From JADLHS01 sp020848635 (GTDB lineage Bacteria > Verrucomicrobiota > Verrucomicrobiia > Limisphaerales > JADLHS01), in assembly GCA_037044975.1 (NCBI GenBank), contig JBAOIL010000030.1:517896-581895 (forward strand): 64,000 nt of DNA. Reading direction: 5' to 3'. The notes under the pieces were generated by a model that was not told the origin of the DNA, ran no database searches, and saw nothing but the letters and a program-made list of their open reading frames with translations. Positions 1-9,080 of the stretch are shown in pieces; the stretch's first letter is position 1; each line of letters starts with the position of its first letter. The position numbers were made by a program, and so were the translations under genes.

Positions 1-198
1 CCGGTCTGGAATCTCGCCGACGCGATGAAGTCCGACCGCGAGCGTTTCAAGAAGTTTTTCCACGGTATGCTTGAAGCAGGCGTTTATCTCGCGCCGTCTC
101 AATTCGAGGCCGGCTTCCTCTCCGCCGCGCATGGCGAGGCGGACATTGAGAAAACCGTAAGCGTGGCGGCGAAAGTCATGAAACAGATTGCGCGCTGA
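1..198 (+). CDS. hemL: Glutamate-1-semialdehyde 2,1-aminomutase, C-terminal end
   Basis: The frame is open from the first base and stops at TGA 196-198, so only the last 65 residues are in the window. They contain FHGMLEAGVYLAPSQFEAGF, the C-terminal signature of glutamate-1-semialdehyde aminomutase. This is the PLP enzyme that makes 5-aminolevulinate in the C5 route to heme. The substrate-binding and PLP-lysine parts lie outside the window. The identification rests on the tail alone, but this tail is distinctive among class III aminotransferases. The next gene begins about 220 bases on; I see no terminator or clear promoter in that gap. Confidence 0.85.
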   Translation, partial: PVWNLADAMKSDRERFKKFFHGMLEAGVYLAPSQFEAGFLSAAHGEADIEKTVSVAAKVMKQIAR

Positions 199-418
199 GG
201 AATGACCAGCAAGGAGCTCAAGTGCCGTCCTCGGTGAGGGGGTGGGTGCGGGTGTTCGGCAGCCCGCAGCCTTATCCCTCCACCGCGACCGAAAGCTTGC
301 GACGCACGCGGACCCCACGTCTCCCTTTCGCTGGACCGTAACCGGCCAGCCCGGCGGCCTGAGATTGCGTGAAACTTTTCCTTCCCGTCTGCGTCTTTCC
401 GTGGCGTATGATTGGCGC

Positions 419-2659
419 ATGATGCGTGGGAAAAACATCTGGATCGTTCCGCTGGTGCTCGCCCTGCTGGTCGGTGGCGTGGGCTGGTGGGCGGATCGCG
501 AGTTGCGCCGGACGATTCAACAGGAGTTGCGGGCGGACTTGCAGTCCACGCTCGATGCGAACGTGACCGCCCTGGAAATCTGGATGGCGAACCAGAAACG
601 GATTGCCGCCGCCCTGGCCGAAGAACCGCGCTTCAAGGCCATCGCGCTCGAGTTGTTGGAGCATCCGACGGCTGACCCCACCAACCGTGCCGCCCTGGCG
701 ACACTCTCGCGCCAGTTGATTTCCATCCAACACCTGCCAGAACGGCTGCGCACCCTCGGTTACGGCATGGCGCAGTTGGTCGGCACCAATTACACCATCG
801 TGTTTGATACCGGTCGCGGTCGGGGCCGGGGGCGAGACCCGGATCGTCAGGGCACGCCGGTATTCGATGAATTGCAGCCGAAGTATGCCGAGCTATTTGC
901 CTCGGGGGAGCCGATCCTGATCACCCCGTTCAAGGTCAAGCCTCCGGAGAACCCGGGCCGGTTCGGCCCTGGCGGCGAGCGAAATCCTCCCCCCGGCTTC
1001 GCCCGAACGGGAGAACGTTCGCCGGGGGCCACTCCTGCGCGCCGCGAGCCACCACCATCACGCGACTTGACGGTGATGCAGGTGGCCGCGCCGGTGAAAG
1101 ACAGTTCCGGTCAGACGCGCGGCGCGCTTGCGTTAATCATCAATCCCGACACGGAATTCACCCGCATCCTCTCCGTGGCGCGCTCGGGTGAATCCGGGGA
1201 GACCTTCGCGTTTGATGCCGAAGGCGTCATGCTCTCCAAAAGCCGGTTCGACGCGGAGTTGAAGCGGTTCAAATTGTTGAAGGATGAGCCGGACGCGGTC
1301 TCGGCTTTGACCCTGGGACTGCGGGATCCGGGCGGTGATTTGACGCAAGGATTCACGGCCAACACGAACCTTTCGTGGCCGTTGATTGCCATGGTCAAGC
1401 GCGCCCTCGAGGGGGGAGCGGGAGTGACGATTGAACCGTTTCGGGACTATCGCGGGGTGCCCGTAGTGGGGGCCTGGCGCTGGTTGCCGGACTATGGGTT
1501 CGGCGTTGGCACCAAGATTGACGCGCGGGAGGCCTTCCAGCCGTTGCAGGTGGTGCGCCGGGTGTTCCTGATTCTGTTTTTGCTGCTCGCGCTGGCGTCG
1601 CTGGTGATTCTGCTCTTCTCCATCCGGCAGGTGATCTGGCGTCGGCGGTTGACGGAGGCGGAATTGAGAGCGCGGCAACTCGGCCAGTACAAGCTTGCGG
1701 AAAGAATTGGCGCCGGCGGCATGGGCGTGGTTTACAGGGCGCACCATGCGTTGCTCCGCCGGGAGACGGCGATCAAGCTGCTGCTGCCCGACAAGGCGGA
1801 CCCCGCCGCCATTGCGCGGTTCGAGCAGGAGGTGCGCTTGACCTGCCGGCTCACCCACCCGAACACCATCCAAGTCTATGATTACGGCCACACGCCGGAT
1901 GGAATTTTTTATTACGCCATGGAGTATCTCGACGGATTGAATTTGCACGATCTCGTGCATCGCTACGGGGCACAGCCTGAGGCGCGTGTAGTTCATATCC
2001 TCCGGCAGATCTGCGAATCCCTGAGCGAAGCGCATGGCGTGGGCTTGATTCATCGGGACATCAAACCGGCCAACATTTTTCTTTGTGACCGCGGCGGTAT
2101 CCCGGACAGCGTGAAGGTGCTCGACTTCGGACTGGTAAAACATGTGAGCGATCAGCCGGACGAGTTGGCCGCAATGGAAATGCCGGGCGCGGACGGCATT
2201 GTGGGCACCCCGAACTTCATCGCCCCGGAAGCGATCCGGGATTCCACTCAGTCAGATGCGCGCAGCGATTTGTATTCGTTGGGGGCGTTGGGATATTTTC
2301 TTTTGACGGGCCGGGAAGTCTTCGAAGGCGACTCGATTGCGGAGTTGTGTCGGAAGCATCTTAATGAAATACCCGTGGCGCCCGGAGTGCGTGTCGGGAG
2401 GCTTTTCGATCCGCAATTGGAGGCGCTCTTGATGCGCTGCCTGGCCAAAACCCCCGCCGCCCGGCCGCCGTCCGCCCGGGAGCTGGCGCAGTTGCTGGCC
2501 GTGGGTCCGCTCGTTGCGCAATGGCCATTGGCACACCGTGCCGCATGGTGGATGGCGCATCGCAAATCCATCGTTGCGCTGGCCAAACCGGCTGTGCGAT
2601 CCGATTCCACACCGATTGACAAGACGGTGAAGATTGAGTTTGCCGACCGGACTCCGTGA
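419..2659 (+). CDS. Transmembrane serine/threonine protein kinase with extracytoplasmic Cache-like sensor
   Basis: The frame is open from a GTG at 242, but I choose ATG 419 because the first hydrophobic helix (IWIVPLVLALLVGGVGWW) follows at once; this gives 746 residues. Residues 6-26 form TM1. Residues about 27-378 are extracytoplasmic and resemble a double Cache sensor, with a Gly/Arg/Pro-rich insert near 195-245. Residues 380-402 form TM2 and residues about 422-690 a Hanks-type kinase. Seen directly are the glycine loop (IGAGGMGVVY), the ATP lysine (TAIKLL), the catalytic loop HRDIKPAN and DFG. The topology puts the kinase at the C-terminus behind a ligand sensor, the reverse of PknB-type kinases. 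The ligand and targets are unknown. Confidence 0.85.
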   Translation: MMRGKNIWIVPLVLALLVGGVGWWADRELRRTIQQELRADLQSTLDANVTALEIWMANQKRIAAALAEEPRFKAIALELLEHPTADPTNRAALATLSRQLISIQHLPERLRTLGYGMAQLVGTNYTIVFDTGRGRGRGRDPDRQGTPVFDELQPKYAELFASGEPILITPFKVKPPENPGRFGPGGERNPPPGFARTGERSPGATPARREPPPSRDLTVMQVAAPVKDSSGQTRGALALIINPDTEFTRILSVARSGESGETFAFDAEGVMLSKSRFDAELKRFKLLKDEPDAVSALTLGLRDPGGDLTQGFTANTNLSWPLIAMVKRALEGGAGVTIEPFRDYRGVPVVGAWRWLPDYGFGVGTKIDAREAFQPLQVVRRVFLILFLLLALASLVILLFSIRQVIWRRRLTEAELRARQLGQYKLAERIGAGGMGVVYRAHHALLRRETAIKLLLPDKADPAAIARFEQEVRLTCRLTHPNTIQVYDYGHTPDGIFYYAMEYLDGLNLHDLVHRYGAQPEARVVHILRQICESLSEAHGVGLIHRDIKPANIFLCDRGGIPDSVKVLDFGLVKHVSDQPDELAAMEMPGADGIVGTPNFIAPEAIRDSTQSDARSDLYSLGALGYFLLTGREVFEGDSIAELCRKHLNEIPVAPGVRVGRLFDPQLEALLMRCLAKTPAARPPSARELAQLLAVGPLVAQWPLAHRAAWWMAHRKSIVALAKPAVRSDSTPIDKTVKIEFADRTP

Positions 2660-2680
2660 TTCTGCATGAGGGTTGGTTTG

Positions 2681-2717
2681 AAAAATCCGTGTCCATTCGC
2701 GTGGGTCCTTGGTTAAA
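2681..2717. repeat. 37-nt intergenic repeat, copy 1
   Basis: The stretch begins AAAAATCCGTGT and ends TTGGTTAAAT. It matches the stretch at 4179-4216 with about six mismatches and no gap, and it lies 12 bases before the next start codon. Both copies have the same orientation relative to the downstream gene. It may be a dispersed repeat or a leader element. Confidence 0.6.
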
Positions 2718-2729
2718 TGGCCGCGTCCA

Positions 2730-4166
2730 ATGAAACGAACCATCCTGATTTACCTGGCGCTCTTGGCATTGTTTGGGTCGGGTATTTTCGTTGCCATCCA
2801 ATGGGGGCAACGACTGCCCGCACCCCTCGCGGAGGATGGCTCCGCCGTCGGGGTCGCGCCGCCCGTCGCGGCGGACGACGCGGTTTCTCTTTGGTCGCCG
2901 CTGCGTGAGCACTTCCAGGCACCACTCAGCCGGATATTGCTGCAGGTCATCCTCATTGTGCTGGCCACCCGGTTGGTGGGCGCCCTGTTCGTTCGCTGGG
3001 GGCAACCGTCGGTTGTGGGCGAAGTGCTCGCGGGGATTCTGCTCGGGCCGTCGTTGCTCGGTTGGTTGTGGCCGGCCGCGTCCAGCGTCATTTTTCCGCT
3101 CGAATCACTGGCCGTCTTGAAACTGCTCAGCGAGATCGGCGTGTGCCTTTTCATGTTCGTGGTGGGACTGGAACTGGAGGTGAGCCATCTCCGGCAAAAG
3201 GCGCACACGGCCGTGCTCGTCAGCCATGTTGGTATCCTCTTCCCCTATTTTCTCGGCGTGGTGACGGCATTGTTGCTTTACTCGAAGCTGGGCGCGCCCG
3301 GAACCTCCTTTGCCGCGTTCGCCTTGTTCATGGGCATTGCCATGAGCATCACCGCGTTTCCGGTGCTGGCGCACATTCTCAAGGAACGTGGCCTTGCCCG
3401 GACGGCCTTGGGCAGCACCGCCCTCACCTGCGCGGCGGTGAATGACGCCACGGCGTGGGCCATTCTGGCCTTCGTCGTGGCGATTGCGCGGGCGAGCAGT
3501 CTGGCGGCCACGGCTTTCGGGCTGGGACTGGTGCTTGTCTTCGTCGCGGTGATGCTCTTTGTGGTGCGTCCCCAATTGCCGCGCTGGCTGGAGGTGGGGC
3601 GGATGGATGCCGGCGGCCCGGGCCGCAGCGTTATGGCCGCCGTTTTGTTGCTGATCCTGACTTCCGCGCTGGCAACGGAACTCATCGGCATTCACGCTTT
3701 GTTCGGTGCGTTTGTCGCCGGAGTGGTGATGCCGGACAAAACGGAATTTCGCGAATACCTCATCGTGCGGTTGGAAAATTTTAGTTCGCTGTTCCTGCTG
3801 CCGCTGTTCTTTGCCTTCAGCGGGCTGCGGACTCATGTGGGGCTGTTGAACGATCCAACGAGTTGGCTGATCTGCCTGGCGATCATCGGGGTCGCCACGC
3901 TTGGGAAACTGGGCGGCACAATGGTTACCGCGCGGTTGACGGGCATGAACTGGAACGAATCATTCTCGCTCGGCGCACTGATGAACACGCGCGGCCTGGT
4001 GGAACTCGTTGCGCTGAACATTGGCTACGATCTGGGAATCCTCCCGCCGCGCATCTTCGCCATGATGGTTTTGATGGCGCTGGTCACGACGTTTCTGACC
4101 GGACCGCTACTGAACCTGGCCGAGCGTGCAAAACGGCGCACGGGGACTGGGGTTGCTGTTTCATAG
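2730..4166 (+). CDS. Monovalent cation:proton antiporter (CPA2-like)
   Basis: A TTG at 2709 is in frame, but ATG 2730 begins a good membrane segment (MKRTILIYLALLALFGSGIF), giving 478 residues. After one N-terminal helix and a short loop comes the typical antiporter core with about 12 helices. It includes GQPSVVGEVLAGILLGPSLL, the family hallmark, and AVNDATAWAI at the ion-binding crossover. The ND pair there (rather than DD) suggests electroneutral exchange, which is inference. No RCK/TrkA nucleotide-binding tail is present, so it is not a full-length Kef. It is expected to exchange Na+ or K+ for H+ across the inner membrane. Confidence 0.85.
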   Translation: MKRTILIYLALLALFGSGIFVAIQWGQRLPAPLAEDGSAVGVAPPVAADDAVSLWSPLREHFQAPLSRILLQVILIVLATRLVGALFVRWGQPSVVGEVLAGILLGPSLLGWLWPAASSVIFPLESLAVLKLLSEIGVCLFMFVVGLELEVSHLRQKAHTAVLVSHVGILFPYFLGVVTALLLYSKLGAPGTSFAAFALFMGIAMSITAFPVLAHILKERGLARTALGSTALTCAAVNDATAWAILAFVVAIARASSLAATAFGLGLVLVFVAVMLFVVRPQLPRWLEVGRMDAGGPGRSVMAAVLLLILTSALATELIGIHALFGAFVAGVVMPDKTEFREYLIVRLENFSSLFLLPLFFAFSGLRTHVGLLNDPTSWLICLAIIGVATLGKLGGTMVTARLTGMNWNESFSLGALMNTRGLVELVALNIGYDLGILPPRIFAMMVLMALVTTFLTGPLLNLAERAKRRTGTGVAVS

Positions 4167-4178
4167 AACGGCCCAAGC

Positions 4179-4216
4179 AAAAATCCGTGTTCATTGGCGT
4201 TGGTTCGTGGTTAAAT
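4179..4216. repeat. 37-nt intergenic repeat, copy 2
   Basis: This is a second copy of the 2681-2717 repeat (AAAAATCCGTGTTCATT... to ...GTGGTTAAAT). It ends about 13 bases before the gatB start codon. The fixed distance to the downstream ATG in both copies is what makes it noteworthy. Confidence 0.6.
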
Positions 4217-4229
4217 CTCCCCGCACTTT

Positions 4230-5726
4230 ATGGAATATGAAGCGGTTATCGGACTGGAAACCCACGTCCAGCTTAAAACGAAATCGAAGATGTGGTGCGG
4301 CTGCGCCAATCAATACGGCGCCGAGCCGAATACCAACGTCTGCCCGGTTTGCCTGGGCCTGCCGGGGGTGTTGCCGGTGCCCAACGACGAAGCGCTGCGC
4401 CTGACGGTGCTCACGGGTTTGCTTCTCAACTGCGAAATTCCCCGTTTCGCCAAGTTCGACCGGAAGAGCTATTTCTATCCGGACATGCCGAAGAATTACC
4501 AGATCACCCAGTACGACAGGCCGTCCACGGCCAACGGCTTTGTGGAGTTCGAGCTCAACGGCGGCCGGGCGCGCGTGCGCATCACCCGCGCCCATCTCGA
4601 AGAGGACGTGGGCAAGAGCACGCACTTCGAACGCCACAGCGGGCTGGACTTCAATCGCGCCGGGGTGCCGCTCATGGAAATTGTTTCCGAGCCCGACATC
4701 ACCAACTCGGACATGGCCTACGAGTATCTGAACGCGCTCAAGGAGATTCTCATCTACGGCGGGGTGAGCGATTGCGACATGGAGAAAGGGATGGTGCGTT
4801 GCGACGTGAACGTCAGCGTGCGGCCTGTGGGCACCAAGGAACTCGGCGCGAAGATCGAGATCAAGAACATGAACAGCTTTTCCGGCGTGCGCCGCGCGTT
4901 GGAATACGAAATCCCGCGCCAGATCGAGGTGGTGAAGCGGGGCGGCAAGCTAGTCCAATCCACCCGCCGCTGGGATGACGAGGCAGGTATAACCGAGGAG
5001 ATGCGCACCAAGGAAGACGCGCATGACTATCGGTATTTCCCCGATCCGGACCTGATGCCGCTGGCGCCCACCGACGCATGGCTGGCCGAAGTAAAGGTGC
5101 GTGTGGTGGAGTTGCCGCTGGCGCGCAAGCAACGGTTCATGCGCGATTACCAATTGCCCGCGCCCGACGCCGAGACATTTAAAAACGATGTGCCGTTGGG
5201 GGATTATTTCGAAGGCATCGCCCGGCAATCGAAGAATCCGAAAGCCGTCGCGAACTGGGTCATCAACAACCTGCGGGCAAAGCTGACCGAAAGTAGCAGC
5301 CGACGTGAGTCGGCTCTAATTGAAGCAACCGGGACAAGTCAGAGCGGACTCACGTCCGCTGCCACGGGAAATTCACTGGCCGATTTGAAGTTTTCTCCCG
5401 CCGCGCTGCTGGAACTCGTCGGTCTCGTCGAAGCCCAGACCATAAGCAGTGCCGCCGCGCAACAGGTGTTTGCGGAAATGTTCGAGACCGGCAAAGCGCC
5501 ATCCACCATTGTTCAGGAAAAGGGTCTGGCCCAAGTCAGCGATACCGGGGTGATTGAGAAGTTCTGTGACGAGGTTATCGCTGCGAATCCCGGGCCGGCG
5601 AGCGATTTCAAGTCCGGCAAGGTTGCCGCGCTTAATTTTCTTAAAGGCCAGGTCATGAAGGCGAGCAAGGGCAAGGCGAATCCCGCCGTCGTTGGTGAAA
5701 TCTTGGAGAGCAAACTGAAGTCATAA
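4230..5726 (+). CDS. gatB: Asp-tRNA(Asn)/Glu-tRNA(Gln) amidotransferase subunit B
   Basis: The 498-residue protein starts at ATG 4230 with MEYEAVIGLETHVQL and carries NTNVCPVCLGLPG with the zinc-site cysteines. It ends in the YqeY-like tRNA-binding tail (GKVAALNFLKGQVMKASKG). GatB works with GatA and GatC, neither of which is nearby, to convert misacylated Glu-tRNA(Gln) or Asp-tRNA(Asn) to the correct aminoacyl-tRNA in the cytosol. About 26 residues near position 355-381 have no place in the family alignment I know. They are encoded by two hairpins (see the repeat at 5292-5366). They lie between the catalytic cradle and the helical/YqeY part, where an insertion could be tolerated. Confidence 0.95.
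   Translation: MEYEAVIGLETHVQLKTKSKMWCGCANQYGAEPNTNVCPVCLGLPGVLPVPNDEALRLTVLTGLLLNCEIPRFAKFDRKSYFYPDMPKNYQITQYDRPSTANGFVEFELNGGRARVRITRAHLEEDVGKSTHFERHSGLDFNRAGVPLMEIVSEPDITNSDMAYEYLNALKEILIYGGVSDCDMEKGMVRCDVNVSVRPVGTKELGAKIEIKNMNSFSGVRRALEYEIPRQIEVVKRGGKLVQSTRRWDDEAGITEEMRTKEDAHDYRYFPDPDLMPLAPTDAWLAEVKVRVVELPLARKQRFMRDYQLPAPDAETFKNDVPLGDYFEGIARQSKNPKAVANWVINNLRAKLTESSSRRESALIEATGTSQSGLTSAATGNSLADLKFSPAALLELVGLVEAQTISSAAAQQVFAEMFETGKAPSTIVQEKGLAQVSDTGVIEKFCDEVIAANPGPASDFKSGKVAALNFLKGQVMKASKGKANPAVVGEILESKLKS
5292..5366. repeat. Double palindromic element inserted in frame inside gatB
   Basis: Hairpin 1 (5298-5315) is AGCCGAC-GTGA-GTCGGCT and hairpin 2 (5343-5360) is AGCGGAC-TCAC-GTCCGCT. The two hairpins are also inverted copies of each other over about 22 bases with only two differences. 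Those differences occur as a matched pair, so each arm still folds. The segment is translated as SSRRESALIEATG and onwards, without breaking the gatB frame. Confidence 0.8.
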
Positions 5727-5735
5727 ACGAGCGCA

Positions 5736-8144
5736 ATGAAACTCCTGCCGCAGGGCCTTTCCCGAAGAACATTTCTTAGAACCAGTTCTGCCTTGGCCAG
5801 CGGACTGGCGCTGGGAGGATTCGGCTGGCCGGTGCTGGCGAAAGAGGGGGGGAAGTCACCGGCCATGGCGGTGGCCGATCTGCCGAAGGGCAACGCACCC
5901 AAGCCGGTTTCGTTTCCACATTTTCCGAGTCGCCTCCATGCCTTTGTGTGGCGCAATTGGCCGCTCGTGACGCCCGAGCGCATGGCCCGTGTCGTCGGTG
6001 CGAAACCGCTGGACATCGTGCGCTTGGGGCGGGCGATGGGGCTGGGCAAGCCGCCCCGTATTACCCGCGATCAGCAGGCGCGTTCCTATCTCACCGTCAT
6101 CAAACGCAACTGGCATCTGCTGCCATACGAACAACTGCTCGATTTGCTCGACTGGACGCCGGAACAGCTTGCCTTCACGTTGCGCGAGGATGATTTTTTC
6201 TTCATCAAGCTGGGGAGTCACAAACCGCAGTGCGAGCCCGTGCGCTATCACCCCCCGGACGACCAAGCGTTGCAGCGCGAGCGCGAGATCGCACGCATCG
6301 TGAGCGCGGAATTTCCGGCCGGCACAACGGAAGCTTCCGAGCCGCTCTTTAGTTTTGTCTCCCAGCTTTCGCGCAAGCCGACTCAACTCGCAACCCTCAA
6401 CCCCGTAGAGGGGCGTGGCCCCAACGGGGCTTTACGCTCCCAGCACTCAACCAGTTTGCGCTTCTGTTACTCCTACTTCGCGCTCTACGGCGATCCGTTG
6501 TTGGAGAAGCATGCCGATCCGTATCCGGACGGTCTCCTGGCGCGGCTGGCGCAAGCGGGCGTCAACGGCGTCTGGTTGCAGGCGGTGCTGCATAAACTGG
6601 CGCCGTGTCCCTGGGAACCCGGGCGGAGCGTGCGGTACGCGGAGCGGTTGAAAAACTTGAAGGCGCTGGTCGCGCGCGCTGGCCAGCACGGCATTCGCAT
6701 ATTTCTCTATCTCAACGAACCGCGCGCCATGCCGCTGGGATTTTTTGCCAACCACCCGCAGCTCCAAGGCGCCGCGGAGGGTGATTACGCCGCACTTTGC
6801 ACCAGCACCCCGGGGGTGCAGGCATTCATAGTCGAGTCCATCGCGACGATTTGCCGCGCGGTGCCGGACCTGGGTGGCTTTTTCAGCATTACCGCCTCGG
6901 AAAATCTCACGAACTGCTGGTCGCATGGCGGCGGCGCGGGTTGTCCGCGGTGTGGAAAGCGTCCGCCGGCGGACGTGATCGCGGAGACGAACCAGTTGTT
7001 TTGCGACGGCATTCGCAAGGCCGGCACGGCGGCGCAACTCATCGCGTGGGACTGGGGTTGGAACGATGCGTGGGCGGGCGACGTGATCCGGCAATTACCG
7101 GCGGAAGCCGCCTTACAGAGCGTCAGCGAGTGGAGTCTGCCGATCGAACGCGGCGGGGTGAAGAGCGAGGTGGGTGAGTATTCGATCTCCGCCATCGGCC
7201 CGGGGCCACGCGCCCAGCGACACTGGAAGCTCGCGCGTGAGCGCGGCCTGAAGACGATCGCCAAAATCCAGGCCGGTTGTACCTGGGAACTCTCCGCCGT
7301 GCCTTACATTCCCGCGGTGGAAAATGTTGCCCGTCATGCGGAAAATCTTCGGGATGCACACATTGACGGCCTGATGCTGGGCTGGACGCTGGGCGGCTAT
7401 CCGTCACCGAACTTGGAGGTTGTGTCCGAAACGCTGGCTGGTGGCTCCGCGGACGAGGCCATGCAGCGCGTGGCGGAGCGGCGCTTTGGCCAGTCGCTTG
7501 GGCCGGCGGCCGTGAAGGCGTGGCGTGGCTACAGCGCGGCGTTCCGGGAGTATCCATATCACATAGGGGTCGTTTATTCCGGCCCGCAACAGCTTGGTCC
7601 CGCAAATTTGCTTTGGGCGGAACGCACCGGTTACACCGCGACCATGGTTGGCTTCCCGTATGACCAACTGGACGGTTGGCGCGCGGTGTATCCGCCGGAG
7701 ATTTTTGTCCAGCAATTCGAGAAGGTCGCCGATGGATTCGACCGGGCCCTCGCCGAACTGCAAATGGTTGCCGCGCAAGGGCAGGGGACAACGCCGGCGC
7801 AACGCCGGGCCCTGGCCGAGGAATGTGGCGTGGCCGAAGCGGCGGCCATTCATTTTCGCAGTTCGGCCAATCAGGCCCGTTTTGTTTTAGCCCGCAAGGC
7901 CATCGCAGCCGCCAAGCACGCGGACGATAGCGCGCCGCACCGCGCTGCCGTGGCAAAGGTGTTGCAGGAAGAAATCGCGCTAGCCCGGCGGTTGCACGCC
8001 ATCCAATTGCGCGATTCGCGCATTGGCTTTGAAGCGTCGAACCAATACTACTATGTGCCGATTGATCTCATGGAGAAGGTTCTGAATTGTCGCGACTTGC
8101 TCGCACACGCTTTCCCCGGGGGAACGAGCGGGTCGCTGAAATGA
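5736..8144 (+). CDS. Tat-exported TIM-barrel glycoside hydrolase-like protein
   Basis: The ATG lies 9 bases after gatB, so the two may be cotranscribed. Residues 1-36 are a Tat signal with SRRTFLRTSSALASGLALGG, so the 802-residue protein is exported folded. The centre has barrel-like segments (GGFFSITASENLTNCW, IAWDWGWNDAW) reminiscent of GH20/GH84-type hexosaminidases. It also has a GCPRCGKR knuckle that may bind a metal. I cannot assign the GH family or substrate with certainty. Residues about 223-232 come from a palindromic stretch (6401-6429). No conserved partner is adjacent. Confidence 0.6.
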   Translation: MKLLPQGLSRRTFLRTSSALASGLALGGFGWPVLAKEGGKSPAMAVADLPKGNAPKPVSFPHFPSRLHAFVWRNWPLVTPERMARVVGAKPLDIVRLGRAMGLGKPPRITRDQQARSYLTVIKRNWHLLPYEQLLDLLDWTPEQLAFTLREDDFFFIKLGSHKPQCEPVRYHPPDDQALQREREIARIVSAEFPAGTTEASEPLFSFVSQLSRKPTQLATLNPVEGRGPNGALRSQHSTSLRFCYSYFALYGDPLLEKHADPYPDGLLARLAQAGVNGVWLQAVLHKLAPCPWEPGRSVRYAERLKNLKALVARAGQHGIRIFLYLNEPRAMPLGFFANHPQLQGAAEGDYAALCTSTPGVQAFIVESIATICRAVPDLGGFFSITASENLTNCWSHGGGAGCPRCGKRPPADVIAETNQLFCDGIRKAGTAAQLIAWDWGWNDAWAGDVIRQLPAEAALQSVSEWSLPIERGGVKSEVGEYSISAIGPGPRAQRHWKLARERGLKTIAKIQAGCTWELSAVPYIPAVENVARHAENLRDAHIDGLMLGWTLGGYPSPNLEVVSETLAGGSADEAMQRVAERRFGQSLGPAAVKAWRGYSAAFREYPYHIGVVYSGPQQLGPANLLWAERTGYTATMVGFPYDQLDGWRAVYPPEIFVQQFEKVADGFDRALAELQMVAAQGQGTTPAQRRALAEECGVAEAAAIHFRSSANQARFVLARKAIAAAKHADDSAPHRAAVAKVLQEEIALARRLHAIQLRDSRIGFEASNQYYYVPIDLMEKVLNCRDLLAHAFPGGTSGSLK
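6401..6429. repeat. Nested palindrome in frame inside the hydrolase gene
   Basis: The outer arms are CCCCGT and ACGGGG and the inner arms GGGGC and GCCCC, within 29 bases. The segment is translated (PVEGRGPNGA) without a frame break. It sits in a linker that looks low in conservation, so it may be a second, different in-frame palindromic insertion. Confidence 0.45.
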
Positions 8145-8175
8145 GAAAATCCGCCGGCAACTGTCGGCCAAGACC

Positions 8176-9000
8176 ATGTTAACCTGCTACAAAACCGTCC
8201 GGGCGCTATTGGTTTGCGCGGCCGGCGGGGTCGTTTTTGCCGCATTCCTGATCGGTTGTTCCACCCACTCCATGCACACCAAGCCGATCACGCTGCGCGT
8301 GATGACCTACAACATTCATCACGGCGAGGGTCTGGACGGCAAAGTGGATTTGCTGCGCATCGCCCAACTGATCCAACGCGAGGGCGCGGACATTGTGGCG
8401 TTGCAGGAGGTGGACAAGGGCGTGGCGCGCACGGCCCGGCGCGATTTGCCGGCGGAACTCGCCGAGTTGACCGGCATGGCCTGTGTGTTCAGCAATAACT
8501 TTCCCTACCAGGGCGGGGAATACGGCAATGCGGTGCTGACCCGGTTTCCCGTGCGGCGCGTGACCAATACGCGATACCAAATGTTGCGGGCGGGCGAACA
8601 GCGCGGTCTGTTGCAACTCGTCCTCGATGTTCGCGGTCATGAACTGGTGTTCATGAACACGCATATTGACTACCGGCCCGACGATGCGGAGCGCATGCTC
8701 AACGTGGGCGAAATCGAAACGCAAATGCAGCAACATCCCGGACGTTCTATGATTCTATGCGGCGATTTCAACGCGCCGCCGGAGAGCCGGGTGTGCCGGC
8801 GGCTCAGCGAACGGCTCGACGACACTTGGGCGCGAATCGGTCCGGACGCCGGCTTCACCATCCCGGCGCAGCAACCGAACAAGCGCATTGATTACATTTG
8901 GATTACCAAGGAGAAGTCCCTCGTGCCGCTCAGGGCATGGGTGCCGCAATCCGACGCGTCCGATCACCTGCCCGTGGTCGCCGAATTTCATCTCCGCTGA
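8176..9000 (+). CDS. Endonuclease/exonuclease/phosphatase-family lipoprotein
   Basis: The 274-residue product starts with a lipoprotein signal (lipobox LIGC near residue 31), so it should be anchored at a membrane facing the periplasm. The mature part is a complete EEP fold: MTYNIHHGEG at the start, DIVALQEVD (metal-binding Glu), CGDFNAPPES, and SDHLPVVAEF with the catalytic Asp-His at the end. EEP proteins hydrolyse phosphodiesters in nucleic acids, sphingolipids or inositol phosphates. An exported lipid-anchored form suggests a phospho-scavenging role, but the substrate cannot be read from sequence. Confidence 0.85.
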   Translation: MLTCYKTVRALLVCAAGGVVFAAFLIGCSTHSMHTKPITLRVMTYNIHHGEGLDGKVDLLRIAQLIQREGADIVALQEVDKGVARTARRDLPAELAELTGMACVFSNNFPYQGGEYGNAVLTRFPVRRVTNTRYQMLRAGEQRGLLQLVLDVRGHELVFMNTHIDYRPDDAERMLNVGEIETQMQQHPGRSMILCGDFNAPPESRVCRRLSERLDDTWARIGPDAGFTIPAQQPNKRIDYIWITKEKSLVPLRAWVPQSDASDHLPVVAEFHLR

Positions 9001-9080
9001 CGGCCCGCGCTGGCGCAAGCACCTGTGGCGGTCTGATCGGAATCACCAAGCCCAAGCGGAAACCATGCTTTCGGAACCCT

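Noticed and set aside
1133..2143. Long open frame on the minus strand opposite the kinase (336 codons)
   Set aside because: It is a shadow of the GC-rich kinase gene with atypical composition and no domain; the plus-strand kinase motifs are decisive.
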